From JAXLWB01 sp046328715 (GTDB taxonomy: Bacteria; Chloroflexota; Anaerolineae; Caldilineales; Caldilineaceae), in NCBI GenBank assembly GCA_046328715.1, contig JAXLWB010000020.1:62001-126000 (forward strand): a stretch of 64,000 bases of DNA, written 5' to 3'. Shown one piece after another: positions 50,447 to 59,231 of the stretch; position 1 is the first letter of the stretch; each line of letters starts with the position of its first letter. The notes beneath the pieces were generated by a model, which ran no database searches, was not told the DNA's origin, and was given only the letters and a program-made list of their open reading frames with translations. The translations under genes were made by a program, and so were the position numbers.

Positions 50447-51151
50447 ATGAAAATCGTCCTTTTGCCCGGCCTTGATGGGACCGGTGTTCACTTCCAGCCC
50501 TTTCTAAACGAGATGCCGAGTCGCTGGGAGGCGACGGTGTTTCGCTATCCAACTGAATCGTCGCAGGACTATGCAACGCTAACTGAGTATGTGGCACAAC
50601 GATTGCCACGTGAGGAACCGTTCTGTCTGCTGGCGGAGTCATTTTCGGGGCCGATTGCCTATCGATTGGCCGCTTCTGGCCGCTTTCCGATTGAGTCGGT
50701 CATCTTTGTGGCGACCTTTTTACGTTCCCCTCGTCCTAGGCTGCTACGACTTCGCCATCTCCTTCCCTTGCGCTGGCTCTTGCAGTTCAAAGCCCCTGAT
50801 TGGATATTACGGAGGCTGATGCTAGACGTGCAGACCTCCGATGAATTTCTCACTACCTTCTGGCTGGCGGTAGAGCAGGTACGACCCGAAGTGCTTGTCC
50901 AACGTTTGGGGTCGATTGCTGCGCTGCCAAGTGGACAGGCCAAGCTCAAACAACCTTGCCTCTACTTGCAGGCGAGCCATGATCTGTTGGTGCCAAGACG
51001 AAGCGTCGAGGATTTCAAACAGGTTTGTCCTGATTTAGAGGTAGTACAGATTCCTGGTAGGCACTTTTTGCTGCAGGCGAAACCGAAGCCGTGTGTCGAG
51101 GCAATTGAGCGCTGGCTTGCGGAGCAGACAAGATTTGACGAAAAAGCGTAA
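50447..51151 (+). CDS. Alpha/beta hydrolase (234 residues)
   Basis: ATG 50447 (MKIVLLPGLDGTGVHFQPFL) is chosen because it starts right at the first strand; the ATG 60 nt upstream lies in repeat DNA. The nucleophile elbow is CLLAESFSGPIAYRLA, the Asp is in LYLQASHDLLVPRRS and the His in IPGRHFLLQAKP, giving a complete triad. A middle cap of helices (LRLRHLLPLRWLLQFKAPDW) covers the site. Esterase or lipase-like, substrate unknown; cytosolic. Confidence 0.8.
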   Translation: MKIVLLPGLDGTGVHFQPFLNEMPSRWEATVFRYPTESSQDYATLTEYVAQRLPREEPFCLLAESFSGPIAYRLAASGRFPIESVIFVATFLRSPRPRLLRLRHLLPLRWLLQFKAPDWILRRLMLDVQTSDEFLTTFWLAVEQVRPEVLVQRLGSIAALPSGQAKLKQPCLYLQASHDLLVPRRSVEDFKQVCPDLEVVQIPGRHFLLQAKPKPCVEAIERWLAEQTRFDEKA

Positions 51152-51249
51152 GCTTCGGCTTTGCGCGATTCGCCCTGTCGGGGCGGTCTAGCATAACCTA
51201 CGGACAGCGCCCTGGGTTTTGGGGCTCATGATAGAAGGGAACAACAACG

Positions 51250-51546
51250 ATGCAAATCTCTCAAATTCAACAACTACTTCGTCAGTCAGAAGCGCAGATG
51301 GCAAACCCCTTCCGTTCGCCAGCGGAAGTTATGCTCACAATTACCGAGGAGCTGGGCGAAGTGGCCAAGGAAGTTTCGCTGCTCGAACGAATTGGAAGCA
51401 AAGCTGGATGGGAGCGCGAGCCGAGCCGGGAACGGTTGAGTGAGGAGTTGCTGCATCTGCTCAATATGATGTTCGTATTGGGCAATCGTTATGACATTGA
51501 TCTGGACGCAGCTTACCGGCGCTATTGGAATGATGAACAGAGATGA
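51250..51546 (+). CDS. MazG-like nucleotide pyrophosphohydrolase (98 residues)
   Basis: One MazG-type all-alpha domain: MLTITEELGEVAKEVSLLER supplies E-E-x-x-E, and RLSEELLHLLNMMFVLGNRY the second E...(D) motif, with an Asn in place of the usual Asp. It should cleave non-canonical or excess NTPs, perhaps weakly. The stop overlaps the next start by 4 nt (ATGA at 51543), showing translational coupling with the DUF218 protein. Confidence 0.75.
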   Translation: MQISQIQQLLRQSEAQMANPFRSPAEVMLTITEELGEVAKEVSLLERIGSKAGWEREPSRERLSEELLHLLNMMFVLGNRYDIDLDAAYRRYWNDEQR

Positions 51547-52178
51547 AAAAGTATATTCTGCTCGGGACGGCTGCCCTTTTGCTGATTCTCTATTTCTTGC
51601 GCATCCCTCTTCTCACCCGCATCGGCTCCTACCCCGTTGTCGCCAGCGAATTGCAACCCAGCGACCTCATCGCTGTCATGTCTGGCGCTCTGCCGGAGAT
51701 TCACTATGGCATTGACCTCTACAAACAGGGATTGGCGCCCAAGATGCTCTTTGTCGGCGAGTTTCCGGTCGATCTGGCGGTGGTGAACAAGGAGCCATTC
51801 GAGGTGGTGCAGATGAGTTGGGATGAGATTGCGCTACACTACGCCGCCAGCCTGGGCGTCCAGAAAGACGAAATCCTGACCAGCGACGCCTTCGCCTCCA
51901 GCACCTACGAGCGGGTCGCCGATCTGCTCCAGGTTGTCGAGCAGCACCATCTACATTCGGTGATTGTCGTCAGCGATCTGCTGCATACGCGGCGCATCGC
52001 CGACAGTGCGCGCTGCATCAACCCCTCGATCAGGGTCCTCACCGCCCCCACACCGCAAGAATATTACCCTGCTGTCTACCGCTTCCACCCCGAAAGCTGG
52101 TGGCACTACGAAGCTGACATCAAGGACGTGTTTGGAGAGTATGTGAAGTTGCTGTTTTACGCGTTGGGGTACAAGTAG
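51543..52178 (+). CDS. DUF218 (YdcF/ElyC/SanA-like) membrane-anchored protein
   Basis: 211 residues. A single N-terminal membrane helix (KKYILLGTAALLLILYFL) is followed by a Rossmann-like DUF218 domain: LQPSDLIAVMSGALPEIHYG, GLAPKMLFVGEFPVD, SLGVQKDEILTSDAFASSTY, HHLHSVIVVSDLLHTRRIAD, and HPESWWHYEADIKDVFGEYV. Relatives act in cell-envelope or polysaccharide metabolism. Coupled to the MazG-like gene. Confidence 0.85.
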   Translation: MKKYILLGTAALLLILYFLRIPLLTRIGSYPVVASELQPSDLIAVMSGALPEIHYGIDLYKQGLAPKMLFVGEFPVDLAVVNKEPFEVVQMSWDEIALHYAASLGVQKDEILTSDAFASSTYERVADLLQVVEQHHLHSVIVVSDLLHTRRIADSARCINPSIRVLTAPTPQEYYPAVYRFHPESWWHYEADIKDVFGEYVKLLFYALGYK

Positions 52179-52181
52179 GGA

Positions 52182-52288
52182 GGTGATTCGTGAAACGTGA
52201 TGCGTGAATTACAAACGATCTCCATTCTACTTTCGACAAGAGTAGAAACAAAGATGATCCGCATTTCACGCATCACGTTTCACTCCTC
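52182..52288. repeat. Quasi-palindrome of GTGAAACGTGATGCGTGAA words
   Basis: Left GTGAAACGTGATGCGTGAA (about 52190-52208) and right TTTCACGCATCACGTTTCAC (about 52263-52282) are complements. The same words occur at 3771-3830. It fills the gap between convergent DUF218 and MttB-like genes and overlaps the last codons of the latter. Confidence 0.65.
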
Positions 52289-53662
52289 ATACTCATATAG
52301 ATTCTTCCCCTGCAACTCCCGCGTCCGTCGTGTCACAAACTCCAACAACGCCTCCCGAATCGAGATATCCATCGTTGGCGACTCATACTCCTTTAGTAAC
52401 GCCTTATACCGCTGATGCGCCCGCTCCAGACCTACAAGCTTCTGGCCCATTTCCTGTGTCGCAACACTCCAATCGCCTGCTCTCCCTATTGCCCCCTCTC
52501 TCCCTCCCCCCATTCCTAAAAACCTCTCCACCTCGCCCAAACTCTCCCCATCCAACACAAACTTCTCATACGATGCCGTCAGTCCGCCTTCGAGCCAGCC
52601 ACAACTGTGCATGACCATGTTGCTATGTGCCAACACTGCTGGCCAAAGATGCCAGAGACTTTCATGTGCCGCCTGAGCATCTACCCCATTGGCCATCGTC
52701 AAGCCGCCGTTGCCGCGGTAGGGAAGATGATAGCGCCGCGCCAGTTGTGTGCTGGCAAAGGCTGCCCAGGCGCCCTCCGGCGTGCCAAAGGAGGGAGCAC
52801 CGCTTTTCATGTGCGTGTTGATCGTAAAGCCGCCATAGACCACCGGCGCACCCGGTCGCACCAGTTGGGTCAAGGCGATGCCAGCCAGCGCTTCGGCATG
52901 TTGTTGGGCCAACGCCGAAGCCATCGTAATCGGACTCATTGCCCCGGCCAGGATGAAGGGGGTGATCACCGCCACTTGCCCATGCCGTGCCAGGGTGATC
53001 AGCCCACCCAACATGCGCTGATCGTAGCGCAGCGGACTGGTAGCGTTGATCACGTCGCCGATCACTGGAGCATCGGGCAAGTTGCCGCCAAAGGCAATGC
53101 GCGCCATCTCGATACAGTCGCCCGTGATAATGCGTCCATGCGCCGCCTCCATCACCGGCTTGTCGCTCAGCGTGAGGGCGGCGTAAAGACGATGCAGATG
53201 GCGCAGGTTGATGTTGACGTCTGAAGGCGCAACCTGTTCCCATGAGCCAAAGTGCAGCCATTTGCACATCTGTCCTAACTTGTAAAAGTCGTGCAGATCG
53301 GCCAATGTTCCCGGTCGCCGCCCCCGTTCGAGATCGTGGGCAAAGACCATGCCGCCGCATGGCCCGAAGTTAATGGCGTTACCCCCAATCGTCAGGTCGT
53401 GCAGTGGATTGCGTGCTCGCCAGGGAAAAGTCGGCGGCGCACTGGCAATTAACTCCCGAATCAGACTGCGCTTGATCCAGACGTGCTGGCGAGCGAAGTC
53501 GACCCGTGCGCCAGCCCCTTTCCAAAGGGAGAGCGCTTCGGCGTCGAGAAAATCGATGCCAATCTGCTCCAGAACTTGCAGACTGGCGTTATCGATCTGC
53601 TCGATCTGCTGGGTATCGAGAATCTCAACGGGTGGAAATGGGTTGTACAAGGAAGCAGGCAT
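52280..53662 (-). CDS. MttB-family trimethylamine/betaine-type corrinoid methyltransferase (non-pyrrolysine)
   Basis: 460 residues. IEQIDNASLQVLEQIGIDFL opens the family N-terminus. The barrel has NAINFGPCGGMVFAHDLERG, VIGDVINATSPLRYDQRML, PFILAGAMSPITMASALAQQ, APVVYGGFTINTHMKSGAPS and FGTPEGAWAAFASTQLARRY; the last part is where trimethylamine enzymes carry pyrrolysine, here sense codons with no TAG. It therefore resembles the MtgB-like methyltransferases that move a methyl group from betaine-like amines to a corrinoid protein. No corrinoid protein or MtrH-type partner is adjacent, so the substrate is open. Confidence 0.85.
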   Translation of the reverse strand: MPASLYNPFPPVEILDTQQIEQIDNASLQVLEQIGIDFLDAEALSLWKGAGARVDFARQHVWIKRSLIRELIASAPPTFPWRARNPLHDLTIGGNAINFGPCGGMVFAHDLERGRRPGTLADLHDFYKLGQMCKWLHFGSWEQVAPSDVNINLRHLHRLYAALTLSDKPVMEAAHGRIITGDCIEMARIAFGGNLPDAPVIGDVINATSPLRYDQRMLGGLITLARHGQVAVITPFILAGAMSPITMASALAQQHAEALAGIALTQLVRPGAPVVYGGFTINTHMKSGAPSFGTPEGAWAAFASTQLARRYHLPYRGNGGLTMANGVDAQAAHESLWHLWPAVLAHSNMVMHSCGWLEGGLTASYEKFVLDGESLGEVERFLGMGGGREGAIGRAGDWSVATQEMGQKLVGLERAHQRYKALLKEYESPTMDISIREALLEFVTRRTRELQGKNLYEYEE

Positions 53663-53807
53663 GGCAATGGGTAGTGATGCATTTGAGTAAATTTGACAGG
53701 TAAAAAGAATTGTAATTATTTAGAAATTTTTCGGAAGGAAACAGTAATGTATGATGATTATACTCGTAATTCGTTGACACCGCTGATCGTATTGATAGGA
53801 GTTGGTA

Positions 53808-54461
53808 ATGGCAAAACAGCGCTTTGCATTAGAAGTAAATGGACCAAAACGACTAGAGATATCCTGGGGAATGTTTTGGAGAAATATCACTATCCGTCTG
53901 GATGATCAAATCATTGGGACGGTTCCCTCTAGGAAGGAACTGAGCCAGGGTTACGACATCTTCCTGCCCGACACGTCGTTATTAAACATAAAATTTGCCC
54001 GTACCTTTATTACGCAGGAGTTGCAAGTGCTGCGCAATGGACAGCCATTGCCTGGTTCAGCCTCTGATCCGCAGAGCCGAGTAAATGCAGCAGCCAATGT
54101 GATCTTCTTTATCGCCGGGCTGAACATTGTTGTGGGGCTGATCGCGCTCTTCTTCCAGGTAGACTTCCTGTTGGCTTATGGCTTGGGCATTGAAAGCATT
54201 ATTACCGGACTTATTTATGCTATTTTAGGCTTCTTTGTCAAGCGCAAGTCACTCGCTGCTCTGGTCATCGCCATCATTCTTTTCGTGTTGGATGGTGCCT
54301 TTGGGCTCGTCACCGCTGTCGAAGTAGGGGCCAATCCCGGCAGTATGGTAATCGCCCGTATTGTCCTACTCATTCCCATGCTGCAAGGCTTCAGCGCCAT
54401 CCGCAACCTCAAAAAGCCAGTGCGCCCTTCCCGGCCTGCCCTCATGTATAAACAGGGGTAG
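53808..54461 (+). CDS. Four-helix membrane protein of unknown function (217 residues)
   Basis: ATG 53808 with AGGAG 6 nt upstream. The N-terminal 85 residues are soluble and beta-rich (RFALEVNGPKRLEISWGMFW, NITIRLDDQIIGTVPSRKEL); residues about 100-190 have four membrane helices (NVIFFIAGLNIVVGLIALFF, IESIITGLIYAILGFFV, LAALVIAIILFVLDGAFGLV, MVIARIVLLIPMLQGF). A short overlapping frame in another phase (ATG about 53747, good Shine-Dalgarno) runs to 53905 and may be a leader. Similar proteins are common in Chloroflexota; function unknown. Confidence 0.7.
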   Translation: MAKQRFALEVNGPKRLEISWGMFWRNITIRLDDQIIGTVPSRKELSQGYDIFLPDTSLLNIKFARTFITQELQVLRNGQPLPGSASDPQSRVNAAANVIFFIAGLNIVVGLIALFFQVDFLLAYGLGIESIITGLIYAILGFFVKRKSLAALVIAIILFVLDGAFGLVTAVEVGANPGSMVIARIVLLIPMLQGFSAIRNLKKPVRPSRPALMYKQG

Positions 54462-54469
54462 TGGAATTG

Positions 54470-54572
54470 GGGATTGCGGATTGTCATCGCCTTACCTGAT
54501 CCAGTGCAATGTGGGTCAGCAAGTTCTGTGTCACATTCATTCCGCAATCCGCAATCCAAACTCCGCAATCAT
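54470..54572. repeat. Quasi-palindrome of GGATTGCGGATTG words
   Basis: GGGGATTGCGGATTG (54470-54484) is mirrored by CAATCCGCAATCC and CCGCAATC (54545-54569). Lies between the convergent membrane-protein and CPBP genes; the same words are at 18888-19001. Confidence 0.6.
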
Positions 54573-55402
54573 CCTCTGCTTCTCCTTTGATATAAGGTAA
54601 ACCCAATCGCACCCATCAATAGCGAATAGAGAATGCCTTCAGTGCCTGGGGAGAAGAAGACGCCTGCTGTACCGGGGGCAAGTTGGATAAAACCACCGGA
54701 GAGCAAGCCGAGGCTGATGGCATTGGCCAGGTTGTGTAAGAGCCAACTTGGCCAGACCGATTGGCTGATCAGCCGCAACTCGCCAAAAGCCAGGGCATGG
54801 AAGGGCAGCACAAGAAAGGCAAGTACAAGAAAGCTCGGAAGACTCAATGAGGTATGCCTTTGCAATTCAGCCCGATCCAAAAAATAGAGATAATAGGGCA
54901 CGTGCCAACCTGCCCAAATCCAACCTGTGAGTAGCGCGTTGAGCAGCGGATGTACTGGCAGCGCTGCAAAGCGTGGTGTCAAGTAGCCTCGCCAGGCAAA
55001 CTCCTCAAAAATATTCTTGACAGCTGCCGCTGCAAACCCCGTCCCCAGTACGATCCAAAGCGAGTTCCAACCCTGCTCAGCAAAGCCGCTCAACGAGATC
55101 GCTTTGCTGAGCCAACCACCAACCAGGCAAAGAAGCGTGACCAGCGGCACGATTAATAAGGCAAGCCCATACCACTGTCTGCTCGTCTTGAATTTGGGAG
55201 TGATACCGAGATCGCCCCAGCCGTCACCACCAAAGGCACGCAATAGTAGATTTGCCGCCAGCGGTGACGCCAGCCAGATCAGCACCCCTACCCCTTGCAT
55301 CGGATCTGTTGGCGGGTTCAAACGGTCAATAGCCATGCCAACAAAGCCACCGCCCAGAGCAACCGCGGCGAAGATGATTAAGTTTCGTAATTTCTGATTC
55401 AT
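54569..55402 (-). CDS. CPBP-family (CAAX-like) intramembrane metalloprotease
   Basis: 277 residues, about eight hydrophobic helices. The motif NIFEEFAWRGYLTPRFAALP carries E-E-x-x-W-R, WAGWHVPYYLYF the second His motif, and SWLLHNLANAISLGL the third. The family includes CAAX proteases and bacteriocin-processing or self-immunity proteases. AGGAT is 6 nt upstream of the ATG. It sits alone; the substrate is unknown. Confidence 0.9.
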   Translation of the reverse strand: MNQKLRNLIIFAAVALGGGFVGMAIDRLNPPTDPMQGVGVLIWLASPLAANLLLRAFGGDGWGDLGITPKFKTSRQWYGLALLIVPLVTLLCLVGGWLSKAISLSGFAEQGWNSLWIVLGTGFAAAAVKNIFEEFAWRGYLTPRFAALPVHPLLNALLTGWIWAGWHVPYYLYFLDRAELQRHTSLSLPSFLVLAFLVLPFHALAFGELRLISQSVWPSWLLHNLANAISLGLLSGGFIQLAPGTAGVFFSPGTEGILYSLLMGAIGFTLYQRRSRG

Positions 55403-55523
55403 GCTAGATCCTACAAATAAGATGACGAGGTACGTGGATGCAACGGAAATTGCTAGGCCTGCCAGGGATTTGATTTATAGATCCTTGATTGTCTTATCTG
55501 CGTACAAATTTCGACCCCTGTGT

Positions 55524-56096
55524 CTAGGATTGAACGAGGTCGGTCAGCGTAAAGTTGCCTGCCTTGACCCGCTCAATGGCACTGGTCAGCCATGCCAACG
55601 CCGCTTGATTGCTACGAATACCATACTCCAGGGTTAGGACACTCAAAAAGAAAGCCCGCTGATCCTTTGCAGTCGCCTGTTTGGCCTGATTCATCCGGTA
55701 AATCGTGATATAGAGCGCCAACCGTTCTTCGATGGCCGCTTGTTCACGCCGCAACAAACGGAATAACTCGTCGTCGGCGAGTTTTCCACCAAAATAAACC
55801 TGGATCAGAAAGGGTTCGCGAAAATCCTGTGGCGGCAATGGCGTCGAGAGCCAGCGATGCAGTTCACTGCGACCCTGCTCGGTGATGTGATAGAGCTTGA
55901 CATCGAGACGTTCCTCACGCGCAATCACCTCCTGTTCTACCCAATCCTGTTCAAGCAACTCCGCCAACGTGCGATAGATTTGGCTCTGATTGGCAGGCCA
56001 AAAATGTTGAATCGACTGGTCGAAGGCTTTCTTGAGGTCGTAGCCCGATAGCGATTGAAAAGAGAGAAAGCCGAGAATGGCATGTTTGAGTGACAT
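55524..56096 (-). CDS. PadR-family transcriptional regulator
   Basis: 190 residues from ATG 56096 (MSLKHAILGFLSFQSLSGYD). The N-terminal winged helix (LKKAFDQSIQHFWPANQSQI, YRTLAELLEQDWVEQEVI, YHITEQGRSELHRWLSTPLP) is the PadR core; the C-terminal helical dimer domain (ADDELFRLLRREQAAIEERL, ALYITIYRMNQAKQATAKDQ) is the larger type. It diverges from the PHP gene, with a palindromic operator between; it probably represses both. Confidence 0.9.
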   Translation of the reverse strand: MSLKHAILGFLSFQSLSGYDLKKAFDQSIQHFWPANQSQIYRTLAELLEQDWVEQEVIAREERLDVKLYHITEQGRSELHRWLSTPLPPQDFREPFLIQVYFGGKLADDELFRLLRREQAAIEERLALYITIYRMNQAKQATAKDQRAFFLSVLTLEYGIRSNQAALAWLTSAIERVKAGNFTLTDLVQS

Positions 56097-56292
56097 GATC
56101 AATCGATTTAGAGCAGATTTCCTGCTCGCTGCTATACTGAAAGGAAAGAGGCTCATCCATCATTGACATTTGATAATCATCTTCTGGTACCGTAGCCGCT
56201 GCCTTTAGCTGCGGATCGTCGCTCTATGCAACCTGTATGCATAAATGCAAGCATCTACGCTTCACCAAATTTGTTATTCAAATCTTATAAGG

Positions 56293-56342
56293 TTGAGCAA
56301 AGGGTATCCGTATGATACAAATACTATAGTACTTGTACTATA
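56293..56342 (+). promoter_or_regulatory. PadR operator over the start of the PHP-gene promoter
   Basis: TTGAGC (56293-56298), 17-bp spacer, TACAAA (56316-56321) form a promoter for the plus-strand gene. Directly after it lies the palindrome TATAGTAC-TT-GTACTATA (56325-56342), perfect 8-bp arms, covering the expected transcription start (about 56328). A bound PadR dimer would block it. Confidence 0.7.
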
Positions 56343-56368
56343 TATCACTCTAACAAAAAAGGAAAATT

Positions 56369-57727
56369 ATGAGTACGCCTGCTCCACAAAAGATTGAATT
56401 ATACGGTCAATTGACCTCAGCCGATATGCGCCAGACCAAACCGATTCATATCCAGGTGCCCGAAGGAGTCACCAACATTCATTTCCTCTTTGACCATCAC
56501 CCGAAGTGGGCGGATGACCAGCGGCTGCGCCACCAGATCAGCCTGATGATCTTCGACACGCAGGGACCGCGCTTTGAAATTTCGATTCCTGACGAGAAGG
56601 GCGTCTTTATCAACGCCGCTCGTGCTACGCCTGGTGGTACTCCAGGAGCTGTCCATGCAGGTCAATGGATGGTCTTCATCCTCGTTCATCGCCTGCTCTC
56701 CGATTTACCGGTGGAGTACAAACTCACAGTTACCTTCTCCTTTGACCCGCTGCAAGAGGACACCCAACCGTGGCCAGTAGGTCAAACCCTGCGCCGTGGA
56801 CCTGGCTGGTATCGTGGCGATCTGCACGCCCACACTATCCATTCCGATGGCCTGTGGGACATTCCCGATATTGTGCAATTCTGGAAGCAAAAAGGGGTGG
56901 ACTTTATGACCTTGAGCGACCACAACACGATCTCTGGTCTGCCCCAGGTGCGCAGCCTCACCGATAACCAGATTCTGACGATGGGAGGGATTGAACTATC
57001 AACCTATTGGGGCCATGCCGTGGCGGTGGGCGTTCATAAGTGGTTCGACTGGCGCAAACTGGATGGCACGCAGATCACGATGCATGAGTTAGCGCAACAG
57101 GTGATCGACGCTGGCTATCTCTTCACCATTGCCCATCCCTTCGACCCAGGCGACCCGACCTGTTGCGGCTGTCGCTGGGAATATTACGATATGATGCCGG
57201 GCAATGCTCTCGCCGTCGAAATCTGGAATGGCCCGTGGAGCACGCGCAATCAGGAGGCGCTCACCTGGTTCTACCACTGGCTCAATGAGGGGCATCGAGT
57301 GACGGCGGTTTCGGGCACCGACTTCCATTGCCCGCCTGCCGATGGGGAACGAGATGCGGTCAACGTCGTTTATGCCCAGGAACTGAGTGAAAGTGCCATT
57401 ATCGAGGCGGTGAAGGCAGGTCGTTGTTACGTCAGTGCTGGTCCAGAACTACTGCTGATTGCCCAAAGCGCCTCTGGTCAGAGCGCCATGATCGGCGACA
57501 CACTGCCCTCCGAATCCGCCACCATCACCGTACGTTGGCACGGCGGCCATGAGGGTGACAGTGTTCGCTTCGTAGTCGATGGCAAAACCTACCGCGAAAA
57601 GATCGTCGGCGCTGAAGGGGAACTCACCTGGCAGCTTGGCCCTGGCCAAGCCCGCTGGTGTACTGCCGAACTACGCGACGCCAACGAAGATTTGTGGGCC
57701 GTGACGAATCCAATCTTTTGGAAGTAA
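56369..57727 (+). CDS. PHP-domain metallohydrolase, CehA/McbA family
   Basis: 452 residues; AAAAAAGGAAAATT before the ATG. After an N-terminal beta-sandwich (residues 1-145), the PHP site reads RGDLHAHTIHSDGLWD (H-x-H plus H-S-D), MTLSDHNTISGLPQV, GGIELSTYWGHAVAVGV, YLFTIAHPFDPGDPTC, and VTAVSGTDFHCPP (D-x-H). These are the CehA/McbA metal ligands. A C-terminal beta domain (VRFVDGKTYREKI-like) follows. Family members hydrolyse carbamate or phosphoester bonds; the natural substrate here is unknown. Controlled by the divergent PadR gene. It is not a proven degradative enzyme. Confidence 0.85.
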   Translation: MSTPAPQKIELYGQLTSADMRQTKPIHIQVPEGVTNIHFLFDHHPKWADDQRLRHQISLMIFDTQGPRFEISIPDEKGVFINAARATPGGTPGAVHAGQWMVFILVHRLLSDLPVEYKLTVTFSFDPLQEDTQPWPVGQTLRRGPGWYRGDLHAHTIHSDGLWDIPDIVQFWKQKGVDFMTLSDHNTISGLPQVRSLTDNQILTMGGIELSTYWGHAVAVGVHKWFDWRKLDGTQITMHELAQQVIDAGYLFTIAHPFDPGDPTCCGCRWEYYDMMPGNALAVEIWNGPWSTRNQEALTWFYHWLNEGHRVTAVSGTDFHCPPADGERDAVNVVYAQELSESAIIEAVKAGRCYVSAGPELLLIAQSASGQSAMIGDTLPSESATITVRWHGGHEGDSVRFVVDGKTYREKIVGAEGELTWQLGPGQARWCTAELRDANEDLWAVTNPIFWK

Positions 57728-57795
57728 GACAGGGGGACAGTAGACAGTATCTCTGTCTACTGCTTCACTGTCCCACTGCCCTGCTGTCCGTCTCT
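57728..57795. repeat. Quasi-palindrome of GACAGTAGACAGT words
   Basis: GACAGGGGGACAGTAGACAG on the left, TGTCTACTGCTTCACTGTCC and CTGCCCTGCTGTCCGTCT on the right. Lies between the PHP and MFS genes, whose order is head-to-tail. Confidence 0.6.
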
Positions 57796-57852
57796 CACCG
57801 TTTTGCCACCAGCCTCGATCTATGGCAAGATCGGCGAGTCAAGTAACCAACT

Positions 57853-59064
57853 ATGCTCCAACTTTTTGCTTCCCTGTTGCGTGCCGCTCGCCGTCCCGAG
57901 ATCTTGGCCATCTGCGCCGTGGTCTTTCTGGCTGATGTCACGATGGGTTTTATCGTGCCTACGCTTTCGCTCTATGCCCAGAGCCTGGGTGCCTCGCTTG
58001 CGCTGATCGGTGCGATCAGTGGGTCCGTCAACGTGGTTTCGACGCTGGTCGCTGTGCCGATTGGGTTACTCTCCGACCAGCAGGGACGCCGCCGGGTGAT
58101 CAGCGTTGGTATGTTCTGTTTTGCGCTCTCGGCCATTCTCTATACAGTGGTCCCCAATCCTTATTGGCTCTTTCCGGTGCGTGTGATCGCAGGCATCGGT
58201 AGCGTGGCCTCTTTCACGATTGCCACCGCCTACATCGGCGACATCGTGCGCCACGAGGATCGTGGTCCGGCGATTGGGCTCTTCACCACGGCGATGGGGC
58301 TTGGCTTTACAATTGGTCCGGCGATTGGCGGCTTGGTTGCCACCTATTACGGCTACCGCGGCAGCTACCGCTTGGCGGCGGTCATCGGCCTGATCGGGAT
58401 GGTGATTGCATATCAGGCCTTACGTGAACCGAAAACAGGCACTGCCGAATTATCGACAGCGCGTGCTATCGCCATCACCGGCTCTCTGCGCCAACGATTG
58501 GCTGCGCTCAGTCAGCATCCTGGCCTGTTGGCTGCCTGCCTCACCAACCTGACTGGCAGTATGATTTTCAACGTTGTTTTCAGCTTCGTTCCTTTGCTGG
58601 CGGCTGGTCTGGGCAGCAATGACGCTGCCATTGGCTCACTCTTCGCCGCCCGCGGACTGGCCTCGGCCTGCTCTCGCCTGCCGACTGGACTACTCACTAC
58701 CCGCTTTGGTGCCCGACGACTAATTCTGATTTCCATGTTGGTTTCTACTGGCATCATGCTTGGCTTGGCCCGCGCGAATACTGCCGCTTTGCCCCTTCTC
58801 CTTATCTTCGAAGGCATCAGCTACGGCATGATGCTCACTGCTGGTCACGCCTACCTGACTGAACAGACCGACAATGCCACACGCGGCGTCGCTACCGGTG
58901 TCTATGGCATGATGGGCAGTATCGGCGGTGCGTCCGGCCCGCTGCTTATGGGATTTGTCGCTGATTGGTGGGGTTTGCCTGCTGTTTTCTGGTGCAGCGC
59001 AGCCTTGGTGGCGGTGTTGTTGCTGACGGTACTAGCAAGAAGAGGTGACAAGGTGACAGGGTGA
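57853..59064 (+). CDS. MFS transporter, multidrug-efflux type
   Basis: 403 residues, 12 predicted helices. The loop after helix 2 has the MFS motif GLLSDQQGRRRVISVGMFCF (D-R/Q-x-G-R-R), and the same motif, weaker, occurs after helix 8 (GLLTTRFGARRLILIS). TAMGLGFTIGPAIGGLVATY is the motif C of drug/H+ antiporters (G-x8-G-P-x-x-G-G). It exports an unknown small molecule. It starts 125 bp after the PHP gene; joint control by PadR is possible but the word palindrome between them may end transcription. Confidence 0.85.
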   Translation: MLQLFASLLRAARRPEILAICAVVFLADVTMGFIVPTLSLYAQSLGASLALIGAISGSVNVVSTLVAVPIGLLSDQQGRRRVISVGMFCFALSAILYTVVPNPYWLFPVRVIAGIGSVASFTIATAYIGDIVRHEDRGPAIGLFTTAMGLGFTIGPAIGGLVATYYGYRGSYRLAAVIGLIGMVIAYQALREPKTGTAELSTARAIAITGSLRQRLAALSQHPGLLAACLTNLTGSMIFNVVFSFVPLLAAGLGSNDAAIGSLFAARGLASACSRLPTGLLTTRFGARRLILISMLVSTGIMLGLARANTAALPLLLIFEGISYGMMLTAGHAYLTEQTDNATRGVATGVYGMMGSIGGASGPLLMGFVADWWGLPAVFWCSAALVAVLLLTVLARRGDKVTG

Positions 59065-59121
59065 TGCCGACCCAGTGGATGCTGTGGCGGGCAAAAAAGG
59101 GTCGGAAATGGCTACTATGGT

Positions 59122-59203
59122 ACACCTGGCAGGTTTGAAAGAGGAGCGAGTGACCGAGTTCATCGAAATCATCATTGGTTGCTCGATAAAACCTGCCAGG
59201 TGT
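59122..59203. repeat. 15-bp perfect palindrome
   Basis: ACACCTGGCAGGTTT (59122-59136) and its exact complement (59189-59203), with a loop holding a smaller GCGAG/CTCG match. Lies between convergent MFS and PPOX genes; likely a shared hairpin. Confidence 0.55.
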
Positions 59204-59231
59204 TCTGTTCAGACAGTTTCCCAGTGCCCAG

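Noticed and set aside
52280..53662. Pyrrolysine-containing trimethylamine methyltransferase
   Set aside because: No in-frame TAG; the position following GAPSFGTPE is a sense codon.
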